A stretch of DNA of 64,000 nucleotides from assembly GCA_016748015.1 (NCBI GenBank), contig JAAOMT010000295.1:1184604-1248603 (forward strand), in the 5' to 3' direction. The position numbers and the translations under genes are program-made. Below the pieces are notes generated by a model. It did no database searches. It worked only from the letters and a program-made list of their open reading frames with translations, and was not told where the DNA came from. This DNA comes from Geosiphon pyriformis. Taxonomy: Eukaryota > Glomeromycota > Glomeromycetes > Archaeosporales > Geosiphonaceae. Positions 11,479 to 23,089 of this stretch are shown piece by piece (position 1 is the first letter of the stretch; each line of letters begins with the position of its first letter).

Positions 11479-13342
11479 TGGGATGACGAAAGTAGGGACA
11501 AACCTGAACCAGAACACAAAAGATCTAATCTCACCATGATCGAACTGAACGAAGCCTTCAGAGCAGACATTTTAGACTCCAAACTGTCCAACTTGGAAGT
11601 AAGAACTTTTGAACCACTCGAACTAAGACCATCCGCAGATCCACCACCACTTGAAAAGGGAGGAGTAGGTGAAGCCAACATACCATCCAGAGCCATATCC
11701 GAATCCACAACCGGAGCTGAAGGCACAGAAACAGCCAAAAAAAAAGCACAAGATGGAGATGCTAATGGCACCAGTTCAACAAAACTCAATTTTTTAAGAA
11801 TAACAGAAACTTGATCTGCTAGAATTTCCAAAGAGTGCTTCAAAACTGCCAAATGCTTACTCAATTCATTGACTTGAGAACTGGAAGAACCCAAAGAGAG
11901 AGATGGACCACCAGAGAGCAAACCAGAACTAAAAGGGGAGCTATCAGAAGAGGAGTCAAGAGACACTACTTGAGCCCATGATTTGCCACCAAAGGCAGCA
12001 GGGCAAAAGATTGGGACTTTTTTTTTCGTGTACAACTTGGCCAACCAAAAATGATCAAAACCAGAAGCAGGCTTTTTGAGTAATTTTGAGAGCTCAGAAA
12101 ACAATGCAACCAATATATTACACTTCAGAGTTGAATGGCCAAAATACTCACACTTCCTATATTTAACCAAATTCAATCTGGCCCATAAGAGTCGCACACC
12201 ACAAAAATAGGCTTAGTATGAAAGGCAGTATCCAAATCCTTCTTAGATTCAAAGCCAACCACAGCACAATGAACCCTATTGCCAGTGTCCAAAGATTGAT
12301 TAATGATGCAGGTTTTCCCACCAGCCCTATCCAAAAGAGTACCAAGATCATGCACAGTTGTTCCCATTGGCAAGATAAACAGAAGCATCCTGAATTGGTC
12401 CCTAGAAGCCCAAGTTCCACAATCCCCCATGGCCATAGCCACATGAACCGAGTCTTTCCCAATTAGGAATGACCATCTTGAAGCCAACTGTGCAGCTTGA
12501 TCAGAATCGGCGAATTCCACCACAGCCTTTTGCCATAAACTGATTAGTTAAATTTTGATTGATTTAATTTCGCCAAATTCAGCTACTGCAATGATGATCA
12601 TATCCTTAGGCGTGTCCATGGGAATTTCCTTGATCACCACAGCCCAATTTGAATGAATTCCTTGTTCCTTAAGATTGCTGTTTACGTTGATCTCATTTTT
12701 ACTAGCCAATAAAACAGCCTTTTTTATGCTTTTCTCTGATGTAAACGTTGATCTGATGATCTCTTCAAATTTTAAGGGAGTAGTGGCCCCCCCAAAACCA
12801 TTGATTTTTGAAAAAATTTTTCTGATGAATTGAGTTTTTTGTGTAGCTGATTTCCCTTCCACAGCCAAAAGATTGATGTTTAAAACAAATGATTTCTTAA
12901 CCGACATCTCTACAGGAGTTTTGATAATCTTGAGATCAATCCAAATCTTATCCAAAGGAACTTTTTTCTTAAAGGGAGGCAAAAGGGGCTTCACTTCTTC
13001 ATCCATTTCAAAGTCAGAAGAACCAATAGAAGAACTGAAATTCGCACTAGTATTCACTCGTTTAGACTTGGAAGTATTAACAGCTGAGTCCAAGAGAGAA
13101 CCATCAAAACCACCAGATATACTAACATCTTCATCATCACCAGATAGGCTCTCTATATTAGAATATACACTAGCATTAGAACCAGACTTCAAAAAAATAT
13201 CCTTTTTATTACCAGAGTGTTTAATATTTCCAATAGAAGCTTTCTTTCTTTGTGAAAAAAAACCACCAGCAGGACCATGAAACACACCCTTAGGAGCCTT
13301 CTTATTAGACATGCTGCCACTAGAGACAGCTTCCAAATCCAT
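11475..13342 (-). pseudogene. LINE-a ORF1: nucleic-acid-binding protein (broken)
   Basis: ORF1 proteins coat the element RNA. The start is MDLEAVSSGSMSNKK, with a second Met ten residues on. The N-terminal third is Ser/Lys-rich. A middle region, followed by a hydrophobic alternating segment (12,173-12,700), could be an RRM-like fold; that is inference. A CCHC knuckle follows near 12,150 as Y-x2-C-x4-H-x4-C, with the first Cys changed to Tyr (G to A). The C-terminal part is Ser-rich and probably helical. Lesions: a TAA stop at 12,548 and a one-base insertion near 12,205, inferred by comparison with LINE-b. It ends with TGA inside an ATGA overlap with ORF2. Confidence 0.8.
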
Positions 13343-13827
13343 GACGAAAGAATTGTTAGCTAAAAAAATGTTGATATATTATTAACAAGAAAAAACCAAA
13401 AAACTTCTTTTCTCAGAAAAGTGCTTGTTGGAGTTTTTTAGAGGTAAGAGAGAAAAAAAAAATTTTAAACTATACTTAATATAAAATTTTGTATGATTAT
13501 ATATTTTTAGGTAATAATTAGACTATACTTGTAAAATAATAATAATAAAAATAACCAATAATAAAAAAAATATAATAATTAGTAATTAGTTTAATTACAA
13601 CCAAAAAATACAATTTAACTATTAATTTAAATTAAATACAAAATTTTAATAATTAAAAAATACAAATAAAAATTAATAATTATTGTATGTAATTTTTTTT
13701 TTATTAATATTTAGCAAGTGAGGCCCAAATGTCATCTAGCACAATACATTAAACAAAGTGATTTAAACTAGGTGCAAATAATGTACTTTCTACATGTGAC
13801 CAACTATTTAGACTGATCAGAGCAATA

Positions 13828-16611
13828 CTATAAATCTATTTTAACAGATATTGTATTATTAATATCAGAAAAAAAACAACAGAACTTACAAAAGCCAAAG
13901 TTAACATCAAGTGCTTTAGCAACTCCAAGCAACTTAACAATCCCAACAGAAAACAAAAAAAACAAACCATGAACCTTAGACAACAACAAATTATTACACA
14001 AAATCAGGCCCCTTTTTTCCATAAACATTCTATACTTGGCTTAAACCAATCATATATTAGTACAGTAAGTTGTTGTCAGATCCCAAACAAATCTTATAGC
14101 ACTTTTACTGGCAATTTTAACATTATTATAAATAGAAAGAGCCTTCACAAACCAATCTTTAAACAAAAAACTCTTATACAAAGTGATATAAACAATATTA
14201 TTAGAAGCACACATAAAAAGCATTTGTAAAATTCAAACCAAGACCAAACCCAAATCCAACAAGATTCTCTACTAAGCCAAATGAGATCTAAATAGATCTT
14301 CGTAAATCTCAGCATCAAATATGCACACAAAAAAATGATTAGAATTTTTCACATTTCTATAATGAAAACACAAGACACTAAGATATTTTCTATTATAAAA
14401 ATGTTTTTGAATAGTGACCAGCAAATAATAGTGCAAAGCTTTTATAAAATATGAATACAAACCAGCTATAGACTTATTTGTGTAGCCAGTAGCCATGTGT
14501 GAATCAAAGTGCCATACTGAAACAGTACAAATCCAATTCATATTACCAACCATGTCTTTGTTAATAATATTAGAGTCAGGTCCAACCTCTCAACATGTAT
14601 AATAAACTGCTTTGAAAATTTTATAAGCAAAATGATAAATGTTTTCAAATACTGCCATCCTACCAGCCTTAATGAATCTAATCTTGATCAGAACAGAAAG
14701 CACAAAATTCAAACCAATAGCCAAACTAGTCAACTCATCAGCATGCTTATTATCCAAAACACTTAAATATTTCTTAACCTTGTATTAAGAAACCTTGAGT
14801 CTTTTATTTCTAATAGACAATATTACACCATACTATTCTATCTAACAACAATTGTAAAAGTCTGGCAAAGCCAAAACCAACTCAGCAGCACAAGCATCCA
14901 GGACAGTCTAACTGTCTAAATATACTACAACAAAACTACCAGAAAGAACACACTCCAAAGCCAGAACAATTGTCTGTAATTCTGCCATCATAGAAGACAT
15001 CAACTCATCAACTTCAATGCCAATATCTAAACCCAAATCCAAATTAAAAAAATATGCAGCCACATCACAACTTATTTCATGTGTACCTAAATTCCTTAAG
15101 AATTCATCCATATAGACACTAATAATATTCAGACCAATAGTAAAAAGACACTGTTTCAACTCAGAAACACTATCAAAATTACAAATATCCAGAAACTGAA
15201 AGCCAACAGCAAGTAAACCAGTAAAAAGTGAAGACCTGACCAAAAAATTACATGCCAAAATGAACCAATGAGAAATTGGGCCTCTTGGATTAAGTTTTTT
15301 TCAATAATAAAAGCTCTTTCAATCAAAGATTAAACCCTTTTTATTGTACAACTGGTCAATAAAAGTGACCTCAAACCTTTTGAGTAAGCATAACATATCA
15401 TAAAACATAGAATCTTCCAGAACAGAAGACATTAAAATGTCACCAAAAAAATGAAAAGCAGACAGAAAAAAATTGTTAAAAGACATATTACAATTCAGAA
15501 ACAGGCTAACTATACCAGCCAAAAAATTATCAATCAGACTCACACATAACTTTACAGGATAACACAAAAGGTGAATGGATAACCAATTCAAAACTTATAA
15601 GTCCAAAGATCTATAATTAAACAAACAACCAATAAGCCCACCAGCATTTAAGATGTATAACACAGAAGCCATTTTGCATTTAGTCTATAATTGCTCAAAT
15701 AATTTTAAGCCATACAATAAAAAATAGTAAAGAGTCTTATTGAAAAAATCTTTTGGCAGATTAGTTTTCAATTTCAAATTCTTTTTAATTAGCATATCCC
15801 ACTTAATGCACACATTTTTAGAAATGAAACTAAACTGAGTTCTATAATTGACTATTGGTTACAACACAGCTAAAATCAAATAAAGAAATTGTTTATTCAA
15901 AATAGCTTTTCTCAAAACCAAATTGACAAAAAACCTGATATCTGAGTGAGCCCTCACCAAACTAGGTTTGAACAAACTCTTAAAAAACAAAAAAATACCA
16001 AGGTATTTATAATACTCCTTCTTATAAGCAACAGAAATCAGCAAACCACTTATCAACAAAGAAGCATCCTTAACTCTTTAATTAATAAGAATGGCAACCA
16101 TCTTTTTGTTATTGATTAAAATGTTATTAACCTTAAAAAAGCTGTTCACAACATCCAAAATATACTAAGTGGCTGCCTAACTGCTTTCAACCCAAATCAT
16201 GTTATCAACAAAGACATTAGCTATAAAAAAAAAAGTCATTCTACTTTGAGTCTCCAGTTTGTTTGTTTTGGCAACAAATTTAATATTAATATATTAGTCA
16301 CACAAGCTATTTTGTCATTTAATTTCACACAATAAGAGATCATAAAAAATTTTCTAGAGTAAAAAAGAGAAAACTTTGTTCTGGTTTAGGCTATTATGTA
16401 CATAATATTTCTTTGTTAAATCATAGTTAATCATGACCCAATTGACCTTATCATCATAAATGTTTTTAAAGAACTGAATGAACTGCTTACACATTTTGAC
16501 CTAAATCAAACTATTTCTCAAATATTGCCATCCCATTGAATTATAAGCTTTTTGCATATTCTATAAGACCAACCAAAGTTTTTGGCTCTTTTCCAAAGCA
16601 TTTTCAACCAT
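13828..16611 (-). pseudogene. LINE-b ORF2, 3' part: RT core to RNase H (broken)
   Basis: The segment starts in the RT at VENALEKSQKLW (near 16,600) and continues through FVDNMIW near 16,205, where the second catalytic Asp of FVDD is Asn. RNase H shows VYMDEFLRNLGT near 15,110, AELQTIVLALECVL near 14,965 and a stop after VVVYLDS. The Cys/His finger near 14,370 reads LCFHYRNVKNSNHFFVC, so its second Cys is lost to His. Stops and frame changes are denser than in LINE-a. Confidence 0.85.
16608..16611. repeat. Target-site duplication of Gy2 (left copy)
   Basis: CCAT immediately precedes the TGTTAC end of Gy2; the same CCAT follows the other end at 26,501-26,504. Removing Gy2 with one CCAT rejoins the LINE-b RT reading frame. 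Confidence 0.65.
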
Positions 16612-17606
16612 TGTTACTGAAGCTTTTTGGTCTCTTCTTAACTCTTGTATGTTTGTTGTAATGCTGTTAATTCACGACTATGGGAAGTGTTTGAATCTCT
16701 GATAACTGAATTTTTATCTTCAAATTATCTTTTATAATTTGAACTGCTGGGCTTATAAGTGAAATGGCCAATTCTGTGCCAGTTGCTTTGTGTAGTTACA
16801 TTGTAGTAAATGTCAACTCTTTCTCAGAAATTGCTCGTCTGAAAGCTCACTAAAAATGTGTAGTTACTTTGCTGTGAAAGTCAACTCTTCTACAGGAATC
16901 TTGTCTGTAGGTTACTCTAATGATTATGATAAAAAAATAAAAGAAAAATAAAAGAAATATAAAAGAAATATAAAAGAAAATTGAATTCTGTTAAGGAAAT
17001 TGTTTTTAATCCAGGCCTGAAGTCACTAACAGTTTATTGAAATTGGTAGCTAATCAATTTCAAAATGTTAGTTGGGTTTTGAGAATTTTTCAAGTGCAAT
17101 AATTTAAAGAATTTGGTTTTTTGAATTATTTGATATTTATTTTGTTTTTGTGTGTAAAAGATGATTCTAATTGTTAAATCTGAAGTAAGATACATTTTCT
17201 CGAAAAGAGAAGCTCTTCTTTTATACAACTTGTTGTAACACTATTCTATGAACTTGAACTTTGCTATTTTCTATAATTTCGCTAAACTAAAGATACATTT
17301 TGGCAAACTACAAGTTATTTCTGCGAACTATTAGATATTTCAGTGAACTATCAATTATTTTGGCAAATTTCTACAAATTTAGGCGAACTTTTTGAATGTT
17401 ATATAGTTTGGGGTATTGCATGATTGATCATTACAATTAGATTACATTTATGTTATGTGCAAATTGGATTATTAATTAAATAATAATTTTGGACATTTTG
17501 CTAATGTAATAAGTGATAATTTAAAACAATAATATATGCTAATTAATGATAGAGATTATAAAAATAATTTCATGCTAAATAATATCTCTAATTTTGTTTG
17601 GTAACA
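16612..17606 (-). repeat. Gy2 3' LTR
   Basis: It starts TGTTAC and ends GTAACA, a perfect 6-bp terminal inverted repeat. It is highly similar along its length to 25,517-26,500. It contains an A-rich run of AAATAAAAGAAA type (16,930-16,980) that is shared in character with the Gy3 LTR. The end of ORF3 extends 32 bases into it. Confidence 0.92.
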
Positions 17607-18294
17607 TAACCTCCTTCTCAAGACTGAGCTCTGTTGAAGTCCAAGTACTGTCTGTAATTTCCAGATAATAATCCAAAATTATTGAAGAAATTTGGTCTGA
17701 AAATTGTTAAAATTTCAGTTCTGTAAGCTTTCCAATGTATTGAATCTTCAAAGGTTGTAAAATTGGGTTTTGTAGGACGTTTTCACAGATATAGAATAGG
17801 TTATAAAGTCTAAGAACAGCTCTTAGTTTATAATGACTGTTTGTAGGTTCAGTTGTTGTCTTGAATTCATTGTGGAGTTGTTTCTGAATAGCTTTTTTTG
17901 TGAGGTTTGCTGCTGTAAGCTCCTGTTTTCATTCGTAAAGTGTTTTTCCAATGTAGAAATATCTATATATTGAAATATAGTTGTAGTTTTCTTTGTTAAG
18001 ACACAGTTGAAGTTTTTGTTGAATAGTAGTATTTGGTGGAATATTAATAGGAGTGAGCATTAAGTTTTCTCTTAAAGCAAGCTTTAAAAGTTCTGGCAGA
18101 TGAATTCCAGAATAACTTCTTGTGTTCTTCTTATATGAGTGATATTTTCGTGAATTTGGGACTAAATTTATAACTACTTCTGTTTGGGTATAATTAATGT
18201 GGTTTTCAGTAATAGTAATAGATAATTCGGATATTGTTTTTAAAGCTAACATTAGTTTTTGGGATAATTGTTGAATGTTTTGAGGAATAATCAT
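17575..18294 (-). pseudogene. Gy2 ORF3: accessory protein after integrase, ending in the LTR
   Basis: A separate frame of 239 codons plus stop follows the integrase stop (18,420-18,422). It starts MIIPQNIQQLSQKLMLALK. It has two internal stops: TGA at 17,929-17,931, probably from an Arg codon, and a TAA near 17,713. It then crosses the polypurine tract and ends TAG at 17,575-17,577 inside the LTR. A central RYFYIGKTLYE block matches CYFYLGQHLNI in Gy3 ORF3, and both end in a Leu/Ile/Gln-rich helical stretch. I see no signal peptide or membrane segment, so it is not an obvious envelope protein. I do not recognise its family. Confidence 0.65.
17607..17621 (-). other. Gy2 polypurine tract
   Basis: Minus-strand TTGAGAAGGAGGTTA abuts the 3' LTR start TGTTAC. 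The purine run primes plus-strand DNA synthesis in LTR elements. It is also part of the ORF3 reading frame. Confidence 0.75.
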
Positions 18295-18419
18295 TATAAG
18301 AGATTTGAAAATAAAAGAAAATTATTTTTGGTGTATGGGTTTTTTTTATGTTATTTTTGCTTTGTTTTTGTGAGATTGTTTTTAAATTATAAGAAGATAA
18401 CTATAATAATAAATTTAAG

Positions 18420-19800
18420 TTAAGTGTTCAAATTGGGAGGTTGTTCAATGACAACTATTGGTTCTAAATTTCGGAGAATATCTTTGGGATTGATTAAAGG
18501 GGAATGTGTATTAATTTGTGAAATTAATGATTCAGGATTGTTTTTGGAATTATAGTGTTTCAAACAATCTCCATGTGCAACTTTTGCTAGGATTTTGTCA
18601 TCAAGTCTTAGCTTGTATGATCTGTTGTCTAGGACTTTATGGATAAAGAATGGTCCATCTCATTTATTTTCAAATTTTCCACTCCATTGTTTTTCAGTCT
18701 TGGTTTGGTGTAAAAGAACTTTATATCCAATTTTAAATTCATTTGTAACTGATGGCAGTTTGTTGTCATGTCTTTCTTTTTGTTGAGCTTGTGAATTTTC
18801 AATGTAGATAGCTGCTATATGTCTTTTTCCTTCTAAAGTACTAAGAAAAGTATAAGCTCTTCACTGAAGTGTTTCTTGTAAGTTTTTTTCTGTGATTGGT
18901 TGTACTGGATATGTTTCCACTGTGAATTCAATTAGTAGTTTTGCTGTTCTTCCATAAGTAAGATCAAATGGTGTGTGTTTCGTTGTATCTTGTTTTAGTG
19001 TTCTATATGCTAGTAACACTGATGGAATAAAGATATCTCATTCCTGTTCAAAATCTGTTGAGACTTTGGCTAGTGATTCACACAATGTTCTGTTGAAATG
19101 TTCTACTAGTTCATTTGTCTGTGGATGATAAGGCAAAGATAAAGGTCTTTTGACATTAAATTGTTCATTGTATCAGGTTGTTTACAAAATGTGTTTCTTG
19201 ATCTGATAAAAGTTCTATTGGGCATCCATGTCTACAAATGATGTTTTCATAGATGAAATTTGCTACTGATTTTGCATCTGCTCATTGAATGACTCTGGCT
19301 TTGGGCCATTTGGTGAGATAGTCTATAGCTACTGCAATATAACAATTTCCTTGGTTTGTGATAGATAGTGGTCTGACTAAATCGATACCAACTCGGTTAA
19401 AAGGCTGTCCAACTTTGATTAGATTTAAAGATTCTGTAGAGCGAGTTCCTTCTTTTCTTTGACAACTATCACAAGACTTAATGTATTCATGAATGTTTTT
19501 TCTCATTTGAGGCCAAAAATAATATTCTAGTGTTCTCTGGGTGGTGCTGTCTTTTCCTAGGTGTGCTGATGAAGGGTCTGAGTGCATGTTATATAAAATG
19601 ATTTCTTTTTCATGTTCTTATATTAATCTGAGTGGATTGTCTGGATTTCTGAAGTTTTGATAATAAATCATGTTGTTGTGTAAGAAGTATTGTTTGGCTT
19701 GTTGTTGTAACTGATGTTTTTTATCTGAGAACCAATCTGTTGGGATTGTTAATGTCTCCAAATATTGTTTAAGATTGTTGTAGTTTTCGGGGTTCATTGT
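18420..19800 (-). pseudogene. Gy2 integrase (broken)
   Basis: The zinc-binding region (NMHSDPSSAHLG, then SCDSCQ, 19,590-19,470) and the first catalytic Asp (GIDLV near 19,380) are intact. The second Asp is in LLSDQETHF near 19,205 and the Glu in LVEHFNRTL near 19,105. The C-terminal domain has KVLLHQTK and QWSGKFENK-stop-DGPF near 18,655, where a Trp codon has become TGA. The protein ends LEPIVVIEQPPNLNT at 18,422. Another stop near 18,863 falls at a probable Trp or Arg. No chromodomain is visible after the SH3-like region. Confidence 0.88.
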
Positions 19801-19859
19801 TTGTTGTTTTGTTGTTAATTCAAATGGGTGTTGGTTTTGTATTTTAATCTTGCCTCATT

Positions 19860-21160
19860 CTTGAGAGACAATCAATGTTAGTATGGAGTTTTCCTGGTTT
19901 GTGGTGTACAATATATCAGTAGTTGGCTAAAAATCCTGTTCATCAAGTTTGTTTTGCATTTAGCTGAGTGTTTTTGTTTTGAAGCCATTTGAGTCCAATA
20001 TTATCAGTAATAATATCAAATTCTTTGGGTCTGAGGTAAAGGTTGAAGTGATGTAGGGCCCAGATTACTGCTGCAGTTTCTAATTCTGTTGCAGGGTAGT
20101 TTTTTTTAGCTGGTTTCAATGTTCTGCTAGCATAAGCAATTACTCACTCATTTCTATTGTCATCTAACTGTGATAGGATGGCACCAAAGGCAGTATAAAA
20201 AGCATCTGTTGCTAACCAGAATTGGTTGCTGAAATCTGGGTAGGCAAGAATTAGAGCTGTCATTAGTTTTTCTTTGAGGATTTCAAATGCATTTTGGTGT
20301 TCAGCAGTTCATTTGTATTCGATGTTTTTGGTGGTAAGCTGGTTGAGAGGTTTTGTGATTTCTGAGAATCCTTTAATAAACTTCTAATAATAGGAGGCTA
20401 ATCCTATGAATTCTTTTAGTTCTGTAGTGTTTTGAGGAGTTTTGAAGTTTTTGACAGCGCTGATTTTTCTAGGATCCAGTTTGATTTTATCTTTACTAAC
20501 AATGTAACCAAAAAAGGCCAAGCTTTGTTTTTCCAAAGTAGCATTTTTCGATGTTGAGTTTCAGTCCTGCTTTTCATAATCGTTGAAAAACTTCTTGCAG
20601 GTGTTTTAAGTGTAATTTGAATGATAGAAAATAAACATTAGTATCATCAAAATAAATGACTACTGACTTCCAAAGGAGTCTTTTGTACACAATATCTATT
20701 AATCTCTGAAATGTTGCTAGTGCATTACATAATCCAAAAGACATTACATTGAATTCGTAGTTTCCTTCTTGAGTTGTGAAGGCTGTTTTGGGACAATCTT
20801 TGGAGTCCATGGCAACTTGCCAGTATTTGCTTTCTAGATCTAGTGTTGAAAAGTATTTGGCCTTTCCAAGGGCATCCAACATATCATCAATTTGGGAAAG
20901 AGGATAGACATCTCCAATGGTGACACTGTTAAGTTGTCAATAATCAACACAAAATCGTATCTTTCCATTTTTTTTTTTAACTAAGACCACAGATGAGGCT
21001 CATAGACTTATTGATGGTTAGATAAGCTCATTGTTGAGCATTCATTGTACTTCTTCGCAGATAAATTGGTGGCTTTCTAGAGCAACTTGGTAGGCTTGCT
21101 GTTGTCTTGGTTTGGCATCTTCTGTATAGATTTGGTGTTAGACCAAATTGGTTCTTCCTA
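19860..21160 (-). pseudogene. Gy2 reverse transcriptase and RNase H (broken)
   Basis: RT shows QMLNNELIQPSISL-type sequence near 21,030 (with TGA at two Arg/Trp positions), RFCVDY-stop-QLN near 20,945, FSTLDLESKYWQVAM near 20,830, VMSFGLCNALATFQ near 20,740, and the catalytic box YFDD near 20,650, intact. RNase H shows WLATDAFYTAFGAILSQ near 20,210 and ATELETAAVIWALHHF near 20,070. Stops include those replacing Arg in VDYR near 20,938 and Trp in SPWAS near 21,000. Otherwise the RT frame is open from 20,882 to 20,574. Confidence 0.88.
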
Positions 21161-21659
21161 AGTCATTGTTGTTTTTGGCAAAGATATTGGCAAATTCTGC
21201 AATTAGCTTTTTGAGCTGGCTCTGTTGTTGTGGTACAAGTTGTTCCATGTTGATTTGAGATAGTTTTTTCATAACAACATAGTAGTTTTCAGAGCTGGGA
21301 TTTGGGTTGATTTTTGGTAGTAAATGTCCAATAATTTCAGAGAAATCGGAGACTGTTTGGGGTAATTCTTATTAAAAGATATTACTATAAATAACTCCAA
21401 TTTCTAAGTTATTTAATAAAACTATGGAGAAATTGTTGGGATTGTAAAAAGTAACTCAGATTTTCTTTGTTCCTTCTGGAATATAAATGTTTGGAATTGA
21501 GATATTATGTTCTAAGCAGATTTGTTTATTGAACTCAAAAATTTGTTGTGTAGTTGTTGGCTTTTTACAAGTGTAAATTTCAGAGTGTTCTCCAAAGAGT
21601 GAAATGGTAATTGGTTGTGAAAGTCGTAAAATCTGGTGAGATTCTTTCTGTTTGTTGAG

Positions 21660-22050
21660 GGTTATATTTACTAGAACTGTGAATTGTCCAGTTGAACCAA
21701 AACCTTGGGTTCCTCTTTCACTTTTTCCCAATAGTTCTTTTTGATTAACTAATTGTAAACCCGAAATGTTGATTAAGAGTAAATAAATGGCTTGGGCAAT
21801 TTTCTCAGCATGTTCAATCTTAAATGGCTTGTCAGTTTCATTTTGGAATATTACTGTAATGTCACCAGTATATCCAGCATTGATTATTCCTTCTCTGACA
21901 TTAATTCCTTTGCTTGCCAGAGAGGACCGGAAGGCAATTTAAACCATTGCTCCTAGCGGGATTTCAAGAGCAATTTTAAAGTTGATTTTTGTGAGAGATT
22001 TGGGTTTGATAATAAGAGTATTTTTGTCTGGATATCTTAGATCATATCCA
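21660..22050 (-). pseudogene. Gy2 dUTPase domain (broken)
   Basis: Trimeric dUTPases hydrolyse dUTP to dUMP and keep uracil out of new DNA. All five family motifs are readable in order: DAGYDLRY (motif 1, near 22,035), FRSSLASKGI (motif 2, near 21,930), GIINAGYTGDI (motif 3, near 21,885), AEKIAQAIY (motif 4, near 21,805) and RGTQGFGSTGQ (motif 5, near 21,700). The motif 3 catalytic Asp is Asn (G to A). A TAA interrupts the frame just before motif 2. A one-base deletion near 22,045 puts motif 1 out of frame with the upstream Cys-rich module. The domain lies between protease and RT. Confidence 0.9.
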
Positions 22051-22059
22051 GCATCAATT

Positions 22060-23085
22060 CATGTGCTTTTTCAGGTTTTATTCCTTGTCCATTGTTGTTG
22101 AAGTATTTGAGTTGTAAGACAGGCTGATTTTTGATAAGATAGATAGGTATTGTTTCAATTTCTTCTGTTGCTTCAGGTTCTCCAAATTCAATTTTGTATT
22201 CATCACTTTCGCTGGGCAAGAGAATGCTAAGAGTGTAGCATTCAGAACACCATTGTTCATCACAAGGCATTATGCATTCCTTACATAATTTAATGTTCAT
22301 TTGTTCTAGCCATTGAGCTTGAGCTTCTTTAGTCAGGTAGGTGTGACTTGCGATTTGATGGTACACTTCTACTTCATCTTTATAATCAAATCCAGCTAAT
22401 TCCATGGTGTATTCAATGTATTCTGCTTCTTTTATTTGACAAACATCTTTTTTGGTAGCTCCATTAACTAATGTTATTGCTAGGTCGAAAATCATCTCAG
22501 CATCATGAGAGTAGTGATAAAGTTTGTTGAGAGCATTGTTGTATGCTGCATCAAAAGGTGTTCTTCTTTTGACTTTTTCTGAAATTAATAAAGCATATTG
22601 ACAGGTTTGATCATAGACTCCTCCTCTCATTGCTATATCAATTCAATTGCATTCTTCTGGTAGCATATCTCCACAAGTCAAACAAGGGGTGTTGTTCTAT
22701 TTTCTGCTTTTTTTTATTAGATGGCCCCATTGTTCTCTGTGGCAAGCCTTGCAATAATAACAAGTATGATTTTTATATTCTTCTTCAGGTGAAATGCAGG
22801 CTCCCATTGAGGAAAGTTTTTTGTGGCAGTCCTTGCATTTGAGCAGAATGTAAGAATGTTGTTTTTTTGGTTCTGGTTTAGAATATGGGATGTTCTATCC
22901 AGAGGTTTCTGGTTCCTCTGGATATGAGTTTGTTGCAAAATACGTTTGCTCAGTTTCTTCAGCCCAGTTAGATGTTGATTCAAGTGCCATAAATGTTTCA
23001 ACTACAGGTTTTTCTTTCTCTTCTTCAAATTCAAAAACAGGGGCTTTCTCTAATCATTTGTTGAATATACCACAAGTAACGGATA
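22060..23085 (-). pseudogene. Gy2 cysteine-rich module between protease and dUTPase
   Basis: An acidic stretch (FEFEEEKEKPVVETF, near 23,030) leads to a Cys cluster: CKDCHKK near 22,835, CYYCKACHREQWGH near 22,755 and CLTCGD near 22,675. Then comes a long, mostly helical open segment starting MRGGVYDQTCQYALLISEKV at 22,630. It ends in a zinc-ribbon pattern C-x2-C-x8-C-x2-C (CKECIMPCDEQWCSEC, near 22,285-22,240) and an acidic tail before dUTPase motif 1. Gy3 and Gy4 have the same layout and the same ribbon spacing. The function is unknown; the Cys spacing suggests zinc binding. Confidence 0.75.
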
Positions 23086-23089
23086 CTTG

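Larger units (their letters stand above)
6681..13460 (-). mobile_element. LINE-a: near full-length Tad/I-like non-LTR retrotransposon
   Basis: Minus-strand order: 5' UTR (to 13,343), ORF1 (13,342-11,475), ORF2 (11,478-6,812) with APE-type endonuclease, RT, RNase H and a C-terminal Cys/His finger, then a 3' UTR ending in AATAAAAAAAAA near 6,681. EN-RT-RNase H is the architecture of the Tad and I groups. It is the best-preserved of the LINE copies and clearly the most GC-rich. It carries a few frameshifts and about a dozen stops. Recognisable parallels of its 5' UTR and 3' UTR occur in LINE-b and LINE-c, so all three were near full length. Confidence 0.9.
13693..16611 (-). mobile_element. LINE-b, 3' half (RT, RNase H, 3' UTR)
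   Basis: This is the downstream half of a LINE of the LINE-a family. It is interrupted at 16,611 by Gy2 and resumes at 26,501. The 3' end is an A tail (T run at 13,693-13,702) preceded by the shared 3' UTR motif near 13,735. The 13,461-13,692 gap to LINE-a is AT-rich and I see nothing in it. Confidence 0.9.

Noticed and set aside
17575-18294. Gypsy envelope gene downstream of integrase.
   Set aside because: No signal peptide, cleavage site or transmembrane segment is visible in the Gy2 or Gy3 frame.
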